A stretch of 5,242 nucleotides of DNA, from the NCBI GenBank assembly GCA_945971355.1, contig CAMFPD010000161.1, positions 1-5,242 of the forward strand. The letters run 5' to 3'. This stretch comes from an uncultured Lachnobacterium sp. Its GTDB lineage: Bacteria > Bacillota > Clostridia > Lachnospirales > Lachnospiraceae. The position numbers and the translations under genes are program-made. Under the pieces are notes generated by a model. The model worked only from the letters and a program-made list of their open reading frames with translations, was not told the DNA's origin and made no database searches. This document shows positions 1-5,242 of the stretch, piece by piece. The number at the start of each line of letters is the position of its first letter. Within the stretch, counting starts at the first letter, position 1.

Positions 1-418
1 TCATTCCATATTTTTCAGAAAGTTCTACTACTCTTCTACGTGCCTCAGCCTTATCTACAACTATTCCCTTTTTAGGTTCAACTCCAAGCACAATATTCTC
101 GGTTACTGTGAATGGTTGAATAAGCATGAAATGCTGATGCACCATACCAATTCCAAGCTCTATAGCATGCTTTGGGCTTGTTAATACAACATCCTTTCCA
201 TTAATTGCAATCGTACCACTTGTAGGTCTGTAAAGACCATAAAGCACATTCATAAGCGTACTCTTTCCAGCACCATTTTCTCCTAAAATAGCGTGGACTT
301 CTCCCTTATGTACCGTTAAATTTATATGGTCATTTGCTGTGAAGTCTCCGAACTTCTTTACGATTTCTTTCATCTCAATGACCACAGTATTTGGATCCAT
401 ATGGCTCATCTGCTCCAA
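1..418 (-). CDS. BMP-associated sugar/nucleoside ABC transporter ATP-binding protein (5' part, runs off the window)
   Basis: Cytoplasmic ATPase that should power uptake of nucleosides (or related sugars) delivered by a BMP-type lipoprotein such as the one encoded at 3101-4198. Only the first 139 residues are visible; the family (RbsA/YufO-like, two fused nucleotide-binding domains) is usually about 500 residues. Counting from the TTG start, the first domain shows a Walker A motif GENGAGKST at about residues 46-54 and a Q-loop in MVHQHFML around Q95. The H-Q-H-F-M form of this loop is typical of ATPases paired with BMP lipoproteins. Start choice: TTG at 418 lies 8 nt after a strong AGGAGG. In-frame ATGs at 409 and 400 are 17 and 26 nt from it, which is too far, so TTG is preferred although automated callers may choose ATG409. 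It follows yjjW after 94 nt with no terminator seen between them, so co-transcription is likely. Two permease genes would be expected downstream. Family assignment is firm; the exact substrate is inferred. Confidence 0.93.
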   Translation of the reverse strand, partial: MEQMSHMDPNTVVIEMKEIVKKFGDFTANDHINLTVHKGEVHAILGENGAGKSTLMNVLYGLYRPTSGTIAINGKDVVLTSPKHAIELGIGMVHQHFMLIQPFTVTENIVLGVEPKKGIVVDKAEARRRVVELSEKYGM

Positions 419-426
419 CTTCGGTA

Positions 427-432
427 CCTCCT
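427..432 (-). promoter_or_regulatory. Shine-Dalgarno site that decides the ATPase start
   Basis: The minus strand reads AAAAAAGGAGGTACCGAAG before TTG418, giving a perfect AGGAGG with an 8-nt spacer to the TTG. The in-frame ATG at 409 would have a 17-nt spacer. This is why the TTG is taken as the start. Confidence 0.7.
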
Positions 433-484
433 TTTTTATAATTTATCATTTCATAATAATGCTTATATAATCATTAAAAGCCCT

Positions 485-508
485 ATATAACCATCTTTTA
501 CGTTATAT
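485..508 (-). promoter_or_regulatory. Small inverted repeat between yjjW and the ATPase gene (possible operator)
   Basis: The minus strand carries ATATAAC, a 10-nt spacer, then GTTATAT: perfect 7-bp arms starting just after the yjjW stop. No T-run follows, so it is not an intrinsic terminator. It directly follows a TATAAT hexamer (512-507), so it could be an operator for a secondary promoter of the ATPase gene. In DNA this AT-rich, a repeat of this size can arise by chance. Confidence 0.25.
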
Positions 509-534
509 TATATCAAACAACTAATACATCTGAA
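507..534 (-). promoter_or_regulatory. Possible weak internal promoter for the ATPase gene
   Basis: A perfect TATAAT lies at 512-507, just after the yjjW stop. The best partner is TTCAGA at 534-529 (4 of 6 against TTGACA, 16-nt spacer), inside the end of yjjW. It could supply transporter mRNA independently of yjjI-yjjW. The AT-rich setting makes chance matches common, so this is tentative. Confidence 0.25.
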
Positions 535-1367
535 AATCCCTGATTATATAAAATTTGCGAAAGTTTCTGCATATATTTTGCATCTGGCACTTTTAAATTC
601 TTATATTCTTCCCTTACTCCCATTGGCCTGTAAGATATAAGTTTTATCCTTATATTATTTTGGGCATTATATGGTGCCAACAGATTTGCTATATCATTGA
701 CACTTTGCTCTGCATCATACAAGTCAGGAACCACAACTATTCTGACTTCAAAAAGCTTACCAGTCTCAGCCAAGAAAACAGCATTCTTTATAACAATATC
801 ATTATTAGCACCAGTAATTCTATGATGATCATTACAGTCAAAAGCTTTTATGTCAAGCATCACAGAGTCTGTAACAGCTAACAATTCTGGTTTCTCTGAA
901 AAATCTATGGTTCCATTGGAATCTATCATTGTTGACAGATTAGCTTCCTTCGCCAGCTTAAAAAGTTCCGTCATAAAATCAGGTTGAAGCATACACTCTC
1001 CGCCTGAAACAGTAATCCCCCTGATAAAAGGCATCTGTTTTTTTACTTCATCGAACACCATTTTTTCATCCATAACACTTGTCCTTGGAGAACTATCATG
1101 AGGACAAACATGTATACAGGTATCGCAGCCAACGCATAGCTCCTTCTTGAACACAATCTCAATTTCACCAGTGGCTGTAATTCTTTTTTCCAAAGCATTC
1201 TGTGGGCATTTATCTACACACACACCACATTTTTGGCACATACCTCTTGTTTCCGGATTATGGCAGTATTTACAATTGATATTACATCCCTGAAGAAAAA
1301 TAGCTGTTCTGTTTCCTGGTCCATCTACACTGCTAAATGGTATTATTTTATTTACTACTACTTCCAT
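513..1367 (-). CDS. yjjW: YjjW-family glycyl radical enzyme activase (radical SAM)
   Basis: Radical S-adenosylmethionine enzyme, 284 residues (E. coli YjjW is about the same length). It is expected to cleave SAM reductively and abstract hydrogen from the conserved glycine of its partner YjjI, installing the glycyl radical. The radical SAM motif C-x3-C-x2-C is at C28, C32 and C35 in CNINCKYCHNP, preceded by the typical activase start PFSSVDGPGNR (10-20). Two ferredoxin-type C-x2-C-x2-C-x3-C clusters follow (C44/47/50/54 and C78/81/84/88), as in glycyl radical activases other than the pyruvate formate-lyase type. The SGGE SAM-binding motif is at 121-124 and DIKAF at 172-176. The gene begins 3 nt after the yjjI stop with only a weak AAGG 11 nt upstream, suggesting translational coupling to yjjI. 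The family is assigned from the motifs together with the YjjI neighbour; a generic PflA-like label would be the fallback. Confidence 0.92.
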   Translation of the reverse strand: MEVVVNKIIPFSSVDGPGNRTAIFLQGCNINCKYCHNPETRGMCQKCGVCVDKCPQNALEKRITATGEIEIVFKKELCVGCDTCIHVCPHDSSPRTSVMDEKMVFDEVKKQMPFIRGITVSGGECMLQPDFMTELFKLAKEANLSTMIDSNGTIDFSEKPELLAVTDSVMLDIKAFDCNDHHRITGANNDIVIKNAVFLAETGKLFEVRIVVVPDLYDAEQSVNDIANLLAPYNAQNNIRIKLISYRPMGVREEYKNLKVPDAKYMQKLSQILYNQGFSDVLVV

Positions 1368-1370
1368 TGA

Positions 1371-2915
1371 TTATCGAACCTTACGCTCAAGTATATGACC
1401 ATTTCTGCTTGCACCAAGTCCCAATGCACTTGTATCATGTATAACAGCCTCTGACTTGGCAAGTTTTTCTAATTCTGACTTCTTTACAAGATAACCAGTA
1501 ACACGAATTGTATCACTATCACTTGAATAAAATGACAGGTATCTAAGGTCTTTTGCAAAAGCTCCTTTTATAATATCCAATATAAACTCCGGATTCTTAT
1601 GTACTGTAATATCTACTGGGAAAATATCACCTGTACCCGATGGGAAATATTTATGAAATTTACTCAAAACCAGCAAGTGATCAATCAGTTCTTCTGGTTC
1701 TTCCCCAATAGGTATCCTTGTACCTGGAGTAACATTTACATCCTGTGCAATTCCAACCTGAGCATGCAGCAGAAAATGATTTCCTGTAATTTCACAATAT
1801 TTATTGTAATGATTATTATTAAAATCATTAATTATATCCATTATCTCAACGCCGAGTTTTTCTGCCACCTGCGAATGTCCAAATCTTCCTTCGATACCTT
1901 CCTTCTCCAATAATATATTTACAGCATCAGCAAGACCTACAAGTCCAAACATTGCCGTAAATCTATCTCTGTGGATAAAGCCTTCTCTTGCAAGGAAATT
2001 GTTATCAAAGAATCCGCTCTCCTCAACCTCAAAACGGATTCTCTCATCCATGTATCTAGCCATAATATCCATCACGTATGGCAATTGATTTTCTTTAAAA
2101 TCTTTAATATTTTCCGCCCTCTTGGCTATATTACCAAGAATAAGTCTGCATAATGTATATGATCCACCTCCATATGGAAGACCATTATAACAACTTGCAA
2201 TAACATAGTTTTCTGTAAGCTCATTAACAAACATTCTATGGTTTGCAAAACTTGGTTTTGCTGTTTTTAAAGCACAGTCTATGGCCTTCAGTGTAAACTC
2301 ATCGGTTGAAAGCTCTGGATCATACTTCATAGTTATATTTGGAACTGCATCCTGCAACTCACTTTCCACCTCAAGAATAATTCTACCTGCTTTTGTCGGC
2401 ATTGGTCCGATATCACCATGAGAAAACGAATCCAGAATAGTTCTATCCATATGAAGCATAAACATCTTAATTAGCTTCTTTGCCGTTCCCTCATCAACCG
2501 TATCAATAAAAGGCTCCAGAAGTTCATCCAACTGTCCAACATATACAGGGTAGTTTGTAACGCTTGGCACATGTTTATAGAAAATAAGAAGATGATTCAG
2601 AGCTTCATATAAATCCTTTGGAGGATCAAGTCTTAAAAATTTACAGCCCTCTTTTAAGAACTTTGCGTAATCCGGAACAATATACCTTGGCCTAAGTGGT
2701 GCATGTCCCTCAAACAAATCACAAATACACTGTGTATCTATAGGTTGATTCAGCAATTCATCCAGTCCATCTGGCAAATCTAAAACTTCAAGAAGAGAAT
2801 CTGCCTGATTAGCCATATTCACAACTTTCTGTTCATGTGTCAATTCAGAACTTTTAATAATATCAAGTATATCCTGTCTTGTATTATTTACTCTTTCCAT
2901 TGAAATATCTCTCAT
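1371..2915 (-). CDS. yjjI: YjjI-family glycyl radical enzyme (reaction unknown)
   Basis: Glycyl radical enzyme of 514 residues, matching the compact YjjI family (E. coli YjjI 516) and much shorter than pyruvate formate-lyase or glycerol/diol dehydratases (about 760-800). The C-terminal radical loop is visible as IRVTGYLV, with the radical glycine at G474, 40 residues from the end. The likely thiyl-radical cysteine is C242 in SCYNGLPYGGG. Other family-like stretches are FGLVGLADAVN (323-333) and FPSGTGDIFPVDITVHKNPE (424-443). No C-terminal zinc-cysteine motif of anaerobic ribonucleotide reductase is present. Start at ATG2915 is supported by GGGAGG with a 7-nt spacer to the ATG; M6 is too far downstream. 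It is followed at once by its activase yjjW. The physiological reaction of this family is, to my knowledge, not established. Context here (BMP nucleoside transporter, deoB nearby) suggests a nucleoside- or deoxyribose-derived substrate, which is inference. The protein is cytoplasmic and must act anaerobically because the glycyl radical is oxygen-sensitive. Confidence 0.93.
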   Translation of the reverse strand: MRDISMERVNNTRQDILDIIKSSELTHEQKVVNMANQADSLLEVLDLPDGLDELLNQPIDTQCICDLFEGHAPLRPRYIVPDYAKFLKEGCKFLRLDPPKDLYEALNHLLIFYKHVPSVTNYPVYVGQLDELLEPFIDTVDEGTAKKLIKMFMLHMDRTILDSFSHGDIGPMPTKAGRIILEVESELQDAVPNITMKYDPELSTDEFTLKAIDCALKTAKPSFANHRMFVNELTENYVIASCYNGLPYGGGSYTLCRLILGNIAKRAENIKDFKENQLPYVMDIMARYMDERIRFEVEESGFFDNNFLAREGFIHRDRFTAMFGLVGLADAVNILLEKEGIEGRFGHSQVAEKLGVEIMDIINDFNNNHYNKYCEITGNHFLLHAQVGIAQDVNVTPGTRIPIGEEPEELIDHLLVLSKFHKYFPSGTGDIFPVDITVHKNPEFILDIIKGAFAKDLRYLSFYSSDSDTIRVTGYLVKKSELEKLAKSEAVIHDTSALGLGASRNGHILERKVR

Positions 2916-2951
2916 AAAAGCACCTCCCTTATGTACAAATTAATACGTTCT

Positions 2952-2957
2952 ATTTTA
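2952..2957 (-). promoter_or_regulatory. Candidate -10 element of yjjI
   Basis: TAAAAT (5 of 6 to TATAAT) sits at the downstream edge of the large inverted repeat, giving a start near 2945 and a leader of about 30 nt. No good -35 is found 16-18 nt upstream (the place is taken by the centre of the repeat), so the promoter would be activator-dependent or weak. An alternative is the TATATAAAT stretch upstream of the repeat near 3008-3000, which would place the repeat in the mRNA leader. Confidence 0.35.
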
Positions 2958-2997
2958 CAACATAGGAAATTGGAGCACTAATTTCCTATGTTGTAAA
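2954..2997 (-). promoter_or_regulatory. Large perfect inverted repeat upstream of yjjI (operator or leader hairpin)
   Basis: Arms TTTACAACATAGGAAATT and AATTTCCTATGTTGTAAA are perfect 18-bp inverted copies separated by 8 nt (AGTGCTCC on the minus strand). No T-run follows on either strand, so it is not a Rho-independent terminator. It lies 39 nt upstream of the yjjI start and after the bmp terminator, so it most likely controls yjjI-yjjW. It could be a protein-binding operator covering the core promoter, or an RNA hairpin if transcription starts upstream. The repeat itself is certain; its role is inferred. Confidence 0.75.
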
Positions 2998-3038
2998 CAT
3001 TTATATAGTTAATTACACCCTTATCTCTCTGACTTTTT

Positions 3039-3070
3039 AAAAAAGAGGAAGTTGAAACCAACTTCCTCTT
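3039..3070 (-). terminator. Rho-independent terminator of the BMP lipoprotein gene
   Basis: On the minus strand AAGAGGAAGTTG, loop GTTT, then CAACTTCCTCTT forms a perfect 12-bp stem that runs directly into a tract of six T. It begins 30 nt after the lipoprotein stop codon. It should end most lipoprotein transcripts and separate the abundant binding protein from yjjI-yjjW and the ATPase. The opposite strand has only a short T-run, so it is mainly unidirectional. Confidence 0.92.
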
Positions 3071-3100
3071 AGATTAGATATCGTGATATCCAATTATATA

Positions 3101-4198
3101 TTAGTCAAGCTCGTAAACATCACCGTATGCTTCTTCGAATTCTGCCTGACTAGCAGGAACTGTAACTTCACCAGAAATAATCTTCTGTTTGATTTCCTCA
3201 ACTGCAGATACAACATCATCTGGAAGAAGTGTTGTTGTAGGAGCGATGTCAACACCACCGTTTGATAACTCATATGTCTCGATTCCACCACTAATTGTAC
3301 CATTAATAGCTTCCTCACTAACAGTCTGAACTGCTACATCAACTCTCTTCATAGCAGATGTGATAATTGTATCTGGAGCAAGGTAGCTCTGGTCACTATC
3401 TACACCTACAGCATAGATTCCAGCTTCCTTACATCCTTCAATAACACCTACACCTGTACCACCGGCTGCATGGAAGATTACATCTGCACCATTTGTAACC
3501 ATAGTTGTAGCTGCAGATTTTCCACCTGCTGCATCAGCAAAGCTTGCTGCATTGTACTGCTGAATCTTTGCATCTGGGTTAGCATCAAGAACACCTGCAA
3601 GGTATCCATATCCGAATAAGTGCATTGTCTCAGAAGCATTTCCAAGTACGAAACCTACATTGTTAGTCTCTGTCATAAGACCAGAAACATATCCTACTAA
3701 GTAAGAAGCCTGCTCCTGCTTGAACATAAGACATGTTACATTGTCAAGGTCGCTGCATGACGAATCATCAATAATTGCGAACTTCTGGTCTGGATTTGCC
3801 TCAGCTGCCTCACGAGTAGCATCTGCAAGCATGTATCCTACACTGATAATAAGGTCATAATCCTCATCGATAAAGCTTGTAATATTTGGAATGTAATCAG
3901 CATCTCCTGATGACTCAAGGTAGTTAACAGTTACTCCGTACTCTTCCTCTACCTTCTGAAGTCCTTCCCATGCAGACTGGTTGAATGACTGGTCATTAAC
4001 TCCACCTGTATCTGTTACAAGACCAATCTTGAAATCTGACTTGTCTGCTGTATCATCAGCCACATCACCAGTATTCTCTGTAGAGCCTGCTGACTGACCT
4101 GCGTTATCTGTCTTGTCTGCCTTGTCTGAAGTGCCACATGCTGCAAGACCGAAAACCATAGCTGCTGACATAACGACTGCTAAAATCTTCTTCTTCAT
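3101..4198 (-). CDS. BMP-family (BmpA/PnrA-like) nucleoside-binding lipoprotein of an ABC transporter
   Basis: Extracellular substrate-binding lipoprotein, 365 residues, that captures nucleosides (family precedent: purine nucleosides in PnrA/TmpC) and hands them to ABC permeases. Residues 1-20 are a signal peptide with a KKK N-region and hydrophobic core, ending in the lipobox LAAC with acylated C21. A flexible linker rich in Asp, Thr, Ser and Ala covers about 22-54. The mature domain opens with the BMP hallmark GLVTDTGGVNDQSFNQSAWEGL-type segment (59-80); a ligand-site-like VGVDSDQSY stretch lies near the C-terminal third. Start ATG4198 is supported by AAGGAG with a 7-nt spacer. It has its own promoter and terminator, consistent with a higher level of binding protein than of the ATPase. 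The matching ATPase begins at 418, separated from it by yjjI-yjjW, which is unusual. Family is very sure; nucleoside specificity is inferred from family and deoB context. Confidence 0.96.
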   Translation of the reverse strand: MKKKILAVVMSAAMVFGLAACGTSDKADKTDNAGQSAGSTENTGDVADDTADKSDFKIGLVTDTGGVNDQSFNQSAWEGLQKVEEEYGVTVNYLESSGDADYIPNITSFIDEDYDLIISVGYMLADATREAAEANPDQKFAIIDDSSCSDLDNVTCLMFKQEQASYLVGYVSGLMTETNNVGFVLGNASETMHLFGYGYLAGVLDANPDAKIQQYNAASFADAAGGKSAATTMVTNGADVIFHAAGGTGVGVIEGCKEAGIYAVGVDSDQSYLAPDTIITSAMKRVDVAVQTVSEEAINGTISGGIETYELSNGGVDIAPTTTLLPDDVVSAVEEIKQKIISGEVTVPASQAEFEEAYGDVYELD

Positions 4199-4254
4199 AT
4201 TTTTTCTCCTTCCTCATTGGAAATATTTATTTGCTATTTACATAGCTTTGTTTT

Positions 4255-4283
4255 ATTTTAACATGGTCAAAAATAAACTACAA
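4255..4283 (-). promoter_or_regulatory. Promoter of the BMP lipoprotein gene (extended -10)
   Basis: TAAAAT at 4260-4255 is preceded by TG-T, making an extended -10 (TGtTAAAAT). A weak -35, TTGTAG, lies at 4283-4278 with a 17-nt spacer. The predicted start is near 4248, giving a leader of about 50 nt. The poor -35 next to an inverted repeat fits activation by a bound regulator, perhaps the Crp/Fnr protein encoded just upstream. Confidence 0.5.
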
Positions 4284-4308
4284 TGCCCATATGTCCTTTT
4301 TTGGCATT
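4282..4308 (-). promoter_or_regulatory. Inverted repeat abutting the -35 of the lipoprotein promoter (possible regulator site)
   Basis: On the minus strand AATGCC and GGCATT form 6-bp arms around 15 nt, centred about 47 bp before the predicted start. Inside it lies a CATATG-centred imperfect palindrome (4296-4285, GGACATATGGGC) centred near -42, the usual place for a class II Crp/Fnr activator site. It does not match the E. coli Crp or Fnr consensus. It could instead be a weak terminator for the upstream regulator gene, as a loose T-rich stretch follows. Confidence 0.3.
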
Positions 4309-4339
4309 TCTTTATATTTTTTATTTTTTTCCAAATATT

Positions 4340-5071
4340 TTAGTATTCTTCAACAATCGGAGCCAAATAGCTTTTCATTTTTAGGTATTGCTCCTCTGAA
4401 ATAATTATTTTATGTCCTTTTTTGGTAATATAACCCTCTTCTTCCATTTTTTTAACCGCTCGGTTCACTGTCTTCACACTAAAACCGCTTCTCTCAGCAA
4501 TTTCCTGTCTGCTAATATCAAATATTGCCATATTGTCCTGTTTTTGCTGATTATAATTTCTGACAAAAAAATAAATAATTCTGTCCATCCCCTGCAGAAA
4601 CAGAAATATTCTTCCTGTCCTATTCTGGTCCAAAAGCATATTCCCTGTTGAAATTATTTCCATCTGAAGAGCATTCTTATCGTCCCATATCCAACGCTCA
4701 TAATTTTTCTTACTCATTACAAGCATAGTGCAATCAGTGACTGTCATTATTGTTGTCATATATAATGGTATCTTATAAAAAATCTCCATAGCACCAAAGT
4801 TTTTTCCTGGTTGAAACCACATATAATCGTATGCCACACCTTTTATTCTGTAATCCACCGCTCTTACTGTGCCCTTCAACAGAATATACACAAAGTCAAC
4901 AGGTGTATTTTCTTCTATAAACATTGTATCCTTCTTTTTAGAAACAATTTGCGCCGAATCCAAAACCCAATATGGTGCATTGCTAAGATACTTTCCTATA
5001 TACTCTGCCATTTCTGGAGATAGTTCCTTCTGCACCTCCACAAGCTTTGTAATATTTCCATTAACAGACAT
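4340..5071 (-). CDS. Crp/Fnr-family transcriptional regulator
   Basis: Cytoplasmic DNA-binding regulator of 243 residues. The N-terminal half (about 35-125) has the cyclic-nucleotide-binding-domain fold pattern, with NTPVDFVYILLKGTVR (55-70) and FGAMEIF (92-98). A dimerisation helix region follows (about 130-170), then a Crp-type helix-turn-helix with ISRQEIAERSGFSVKTVNRA at 187-206 and EEGYITKKGHKIIIS at 211-225. Only one cysteine (C114) is present, so it cannot carry an Fnr-type iron-sulfur cluster. The region corresponding to the phosphate-binding cassette reads KIPLYMTT rather than the usual P-R-S-A, lacking the arginine that contacts cAMP phosphate, so cAMP binding is doubtful. Start ATG5071 follows AGGAG by 6 nt; this site adjoins the deoB TGA-TAG stops, so it is probably co-transcribed with deoB. 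Likely targets are the divergently unconnected downstream promoters of the same locus (lipoprotein and yjjI), which is inference. The effector is unknown. Confidence 0.9.
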   Translation of the reverse strand: MSVNGNITKLVEVQKELSPEMAEYIGKYLSNAPYWVLDSAQIVSKKKDTMFIEENTPVDFVYILLKGTVRAVDYRIKGVAYDYMWFQPGKNFGAMEIFYKIPLYMTTIMTVTDCTMLVMSKKNYERWIWDDKNALQMEIISTGNMLLDQNRTGRIFLFLQGMDRIIYFFVRNYNQQKQDNMAIFDISRQEIAERSGFSVKTVNRAVKKMEEEGYITKKGHKIIISEEQYLKMKSYLAPIVEEY

Positions 5072-5083
5072 ATCAAACTCCTA

Positions 5084-5242
5084 TCATTTAAGTAACTCAA
5101 GAACAGACTCACCAATTGTGTTTTCAGGCATTTTCACCCCAAAATTATCCGCAATTGTCGCTCCGATAATTGCGAAATTATCTGTATCTGCAAGTCTTCC
5201 ATTTCCTTCAAAAGATGGAGAATACGCAATAAACGGAACCTT
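5084..5242 (-). CDS. deoB: Phosphopentomutase, C-terminal 52 residues (5' end outside the window)
   Basis: Phosphopentomutase interconverts ribose-1-phosphate or 2-deoxyribose-1-phosphate with the 5-phosphates, linking nucleoside phosphorolysis to central metabolism. It is a cytoplasmic Mn-dependent enzyme of the alkaline phosphatase superfamily. The visible tail begins KVPFIAYSPSFEG, which corresponds to the part just after the conserved H-T-R-E motif, and continues with FAIIGATIADNFGVKMPE, the characteristic DeoB C-terminal segment (usually F-A-D-I-G-A-T). It ends ELLK followed by tandem in-frame stops TGA TAG. The catalytic metal-binding residues lie outside the window. The Crp/Fnr gene starts 12 nt after the stop. 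Assignment rests on only 52 residues, but the tail is distinctive. Confidence 0.88.
   Translation of the reverse strand, partial: KVPFIAYSPSFEGNGRLADTDNFAIIGATIADNFGVKMPENTIGESVLELLK

Noticed and set aside
1599..1913. 104-residue plus-strand open frame opposite yjjI
   Set aside because: Antisense shadow of a clear coding gene; composition is Phe/Ile/Asn-rich low complexity and no start signal is present.
1371..2915. Anaerobic ribonucleotide reductase (NrdD) or pyruvate formate-lyase identity for the glycyl radical enzyme
   Set aside because: 514 residues is too short, there is no ATP-cone or C-terminal zinc-cysteine motif, no PFL-type Cys-Cys pair, and the partner activase has two extra ferredoxin clusters that PFL- and NrdG-type activases lack.
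2954..2997. Terminator reading of the long inverted repeat
   Set aside because: No T-run follows the stem on either strand, and the lipoprotein gene already has its own terminator at 3070-3039.
3077..3090. GATATC-GT-GATATC small palindrome just after the lipoprotein stop
   Set aside because: Only 6-bp arms with a 2-nt gap, too tight to fold and next to a far stronger terminator; likely chance.
3094..3318. 74-residue minus-strand open frame overlapping the lipoprotein 3' end
   Set aside because: Lies in another frame of a well-supported gene, with no ribosome binding site or family resemblance.
4113..4343. 76-residue plus-strand open frame across the lipoprotein promoter region
   Set aside because: Phe-rich translation of T-rich intergenic DNA and antisense signal peptide sequence; no ribosome binding site, not a credible membrane peptide.

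Overview
The window looks like chromosomal DNA from an obligately or facultatively anaerobic low-GC Firmicute, most likely a Clostridia/Lachnospiraceae-type gut bacterium. This rests on the AT-rich base composition, strong AGGAGG-type ribosome binding sites, a Gram-positive lipoprotein with a KKK-start signal peptide, and an oxygen-sensitive glycyl radical enzyme. All six genes lie on the minus strand, so transcription runs from high to low coordinates. There is no gene-free stretch over 300 bases. I see no RNA genes, mobile elements or CRISPR.

In transcription order the layout is as follows. (1) 5242-5084: the last 52 residues of phosphopentomutase (deoB). (2) 5071-4340: a Crp/Fnr-family regulator 12 nt downstream, whose ribosome binding site adjoins the deoB stop, so the two probably form one operon. 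(3) 4198-3101: a BMP-family (BmpA/PnrA-like) nucleoside-binding lipoprotein with its own extended -10 promoter, ended by a strong intrinsic terminator at 3070-3039. (4) 2915-1371: a YjjI-family glycyl radical enzyme, preceded by a striking inverted repeat with 18-bp arms (2997-2954). (5) 1367-513: its radical-SAM activase YjjW, 3 nt downstream. (6) 418-1: the N-terminal 139 residues of the BMP-associated sugar/nucleoside ABC ATPase, which runs off the window. The permease genes would be expected beyond it.

The main point of interest is the arrangement. In typical BMP transporter loci the lipoprotein gene is followed directly by the ATPase and two permeases. Here the yjjI-yjjW pair sits between lipoprotein and ATPase, and a deoxyribonucleoside-catabolism gene (deoB) lies upstream. 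In E. coli, yjjI-yjjW also sits next to the deoCABD operon. Two distant lineages therefore place this glycyl radical enzyme of unknown reaction beside nucleoside/deoxyribose catabolism. The simplest reading is a locus for uptake (BMP ABC transporter), sugar-phosphate isomerisation (DeoB), an anaerobic radical step (YjjI activated by YjjW), and local control by the Crp/Fnr protein. The genes are assigned with good confidence; the substrate of YjjI and the regulatory wiring are inference.
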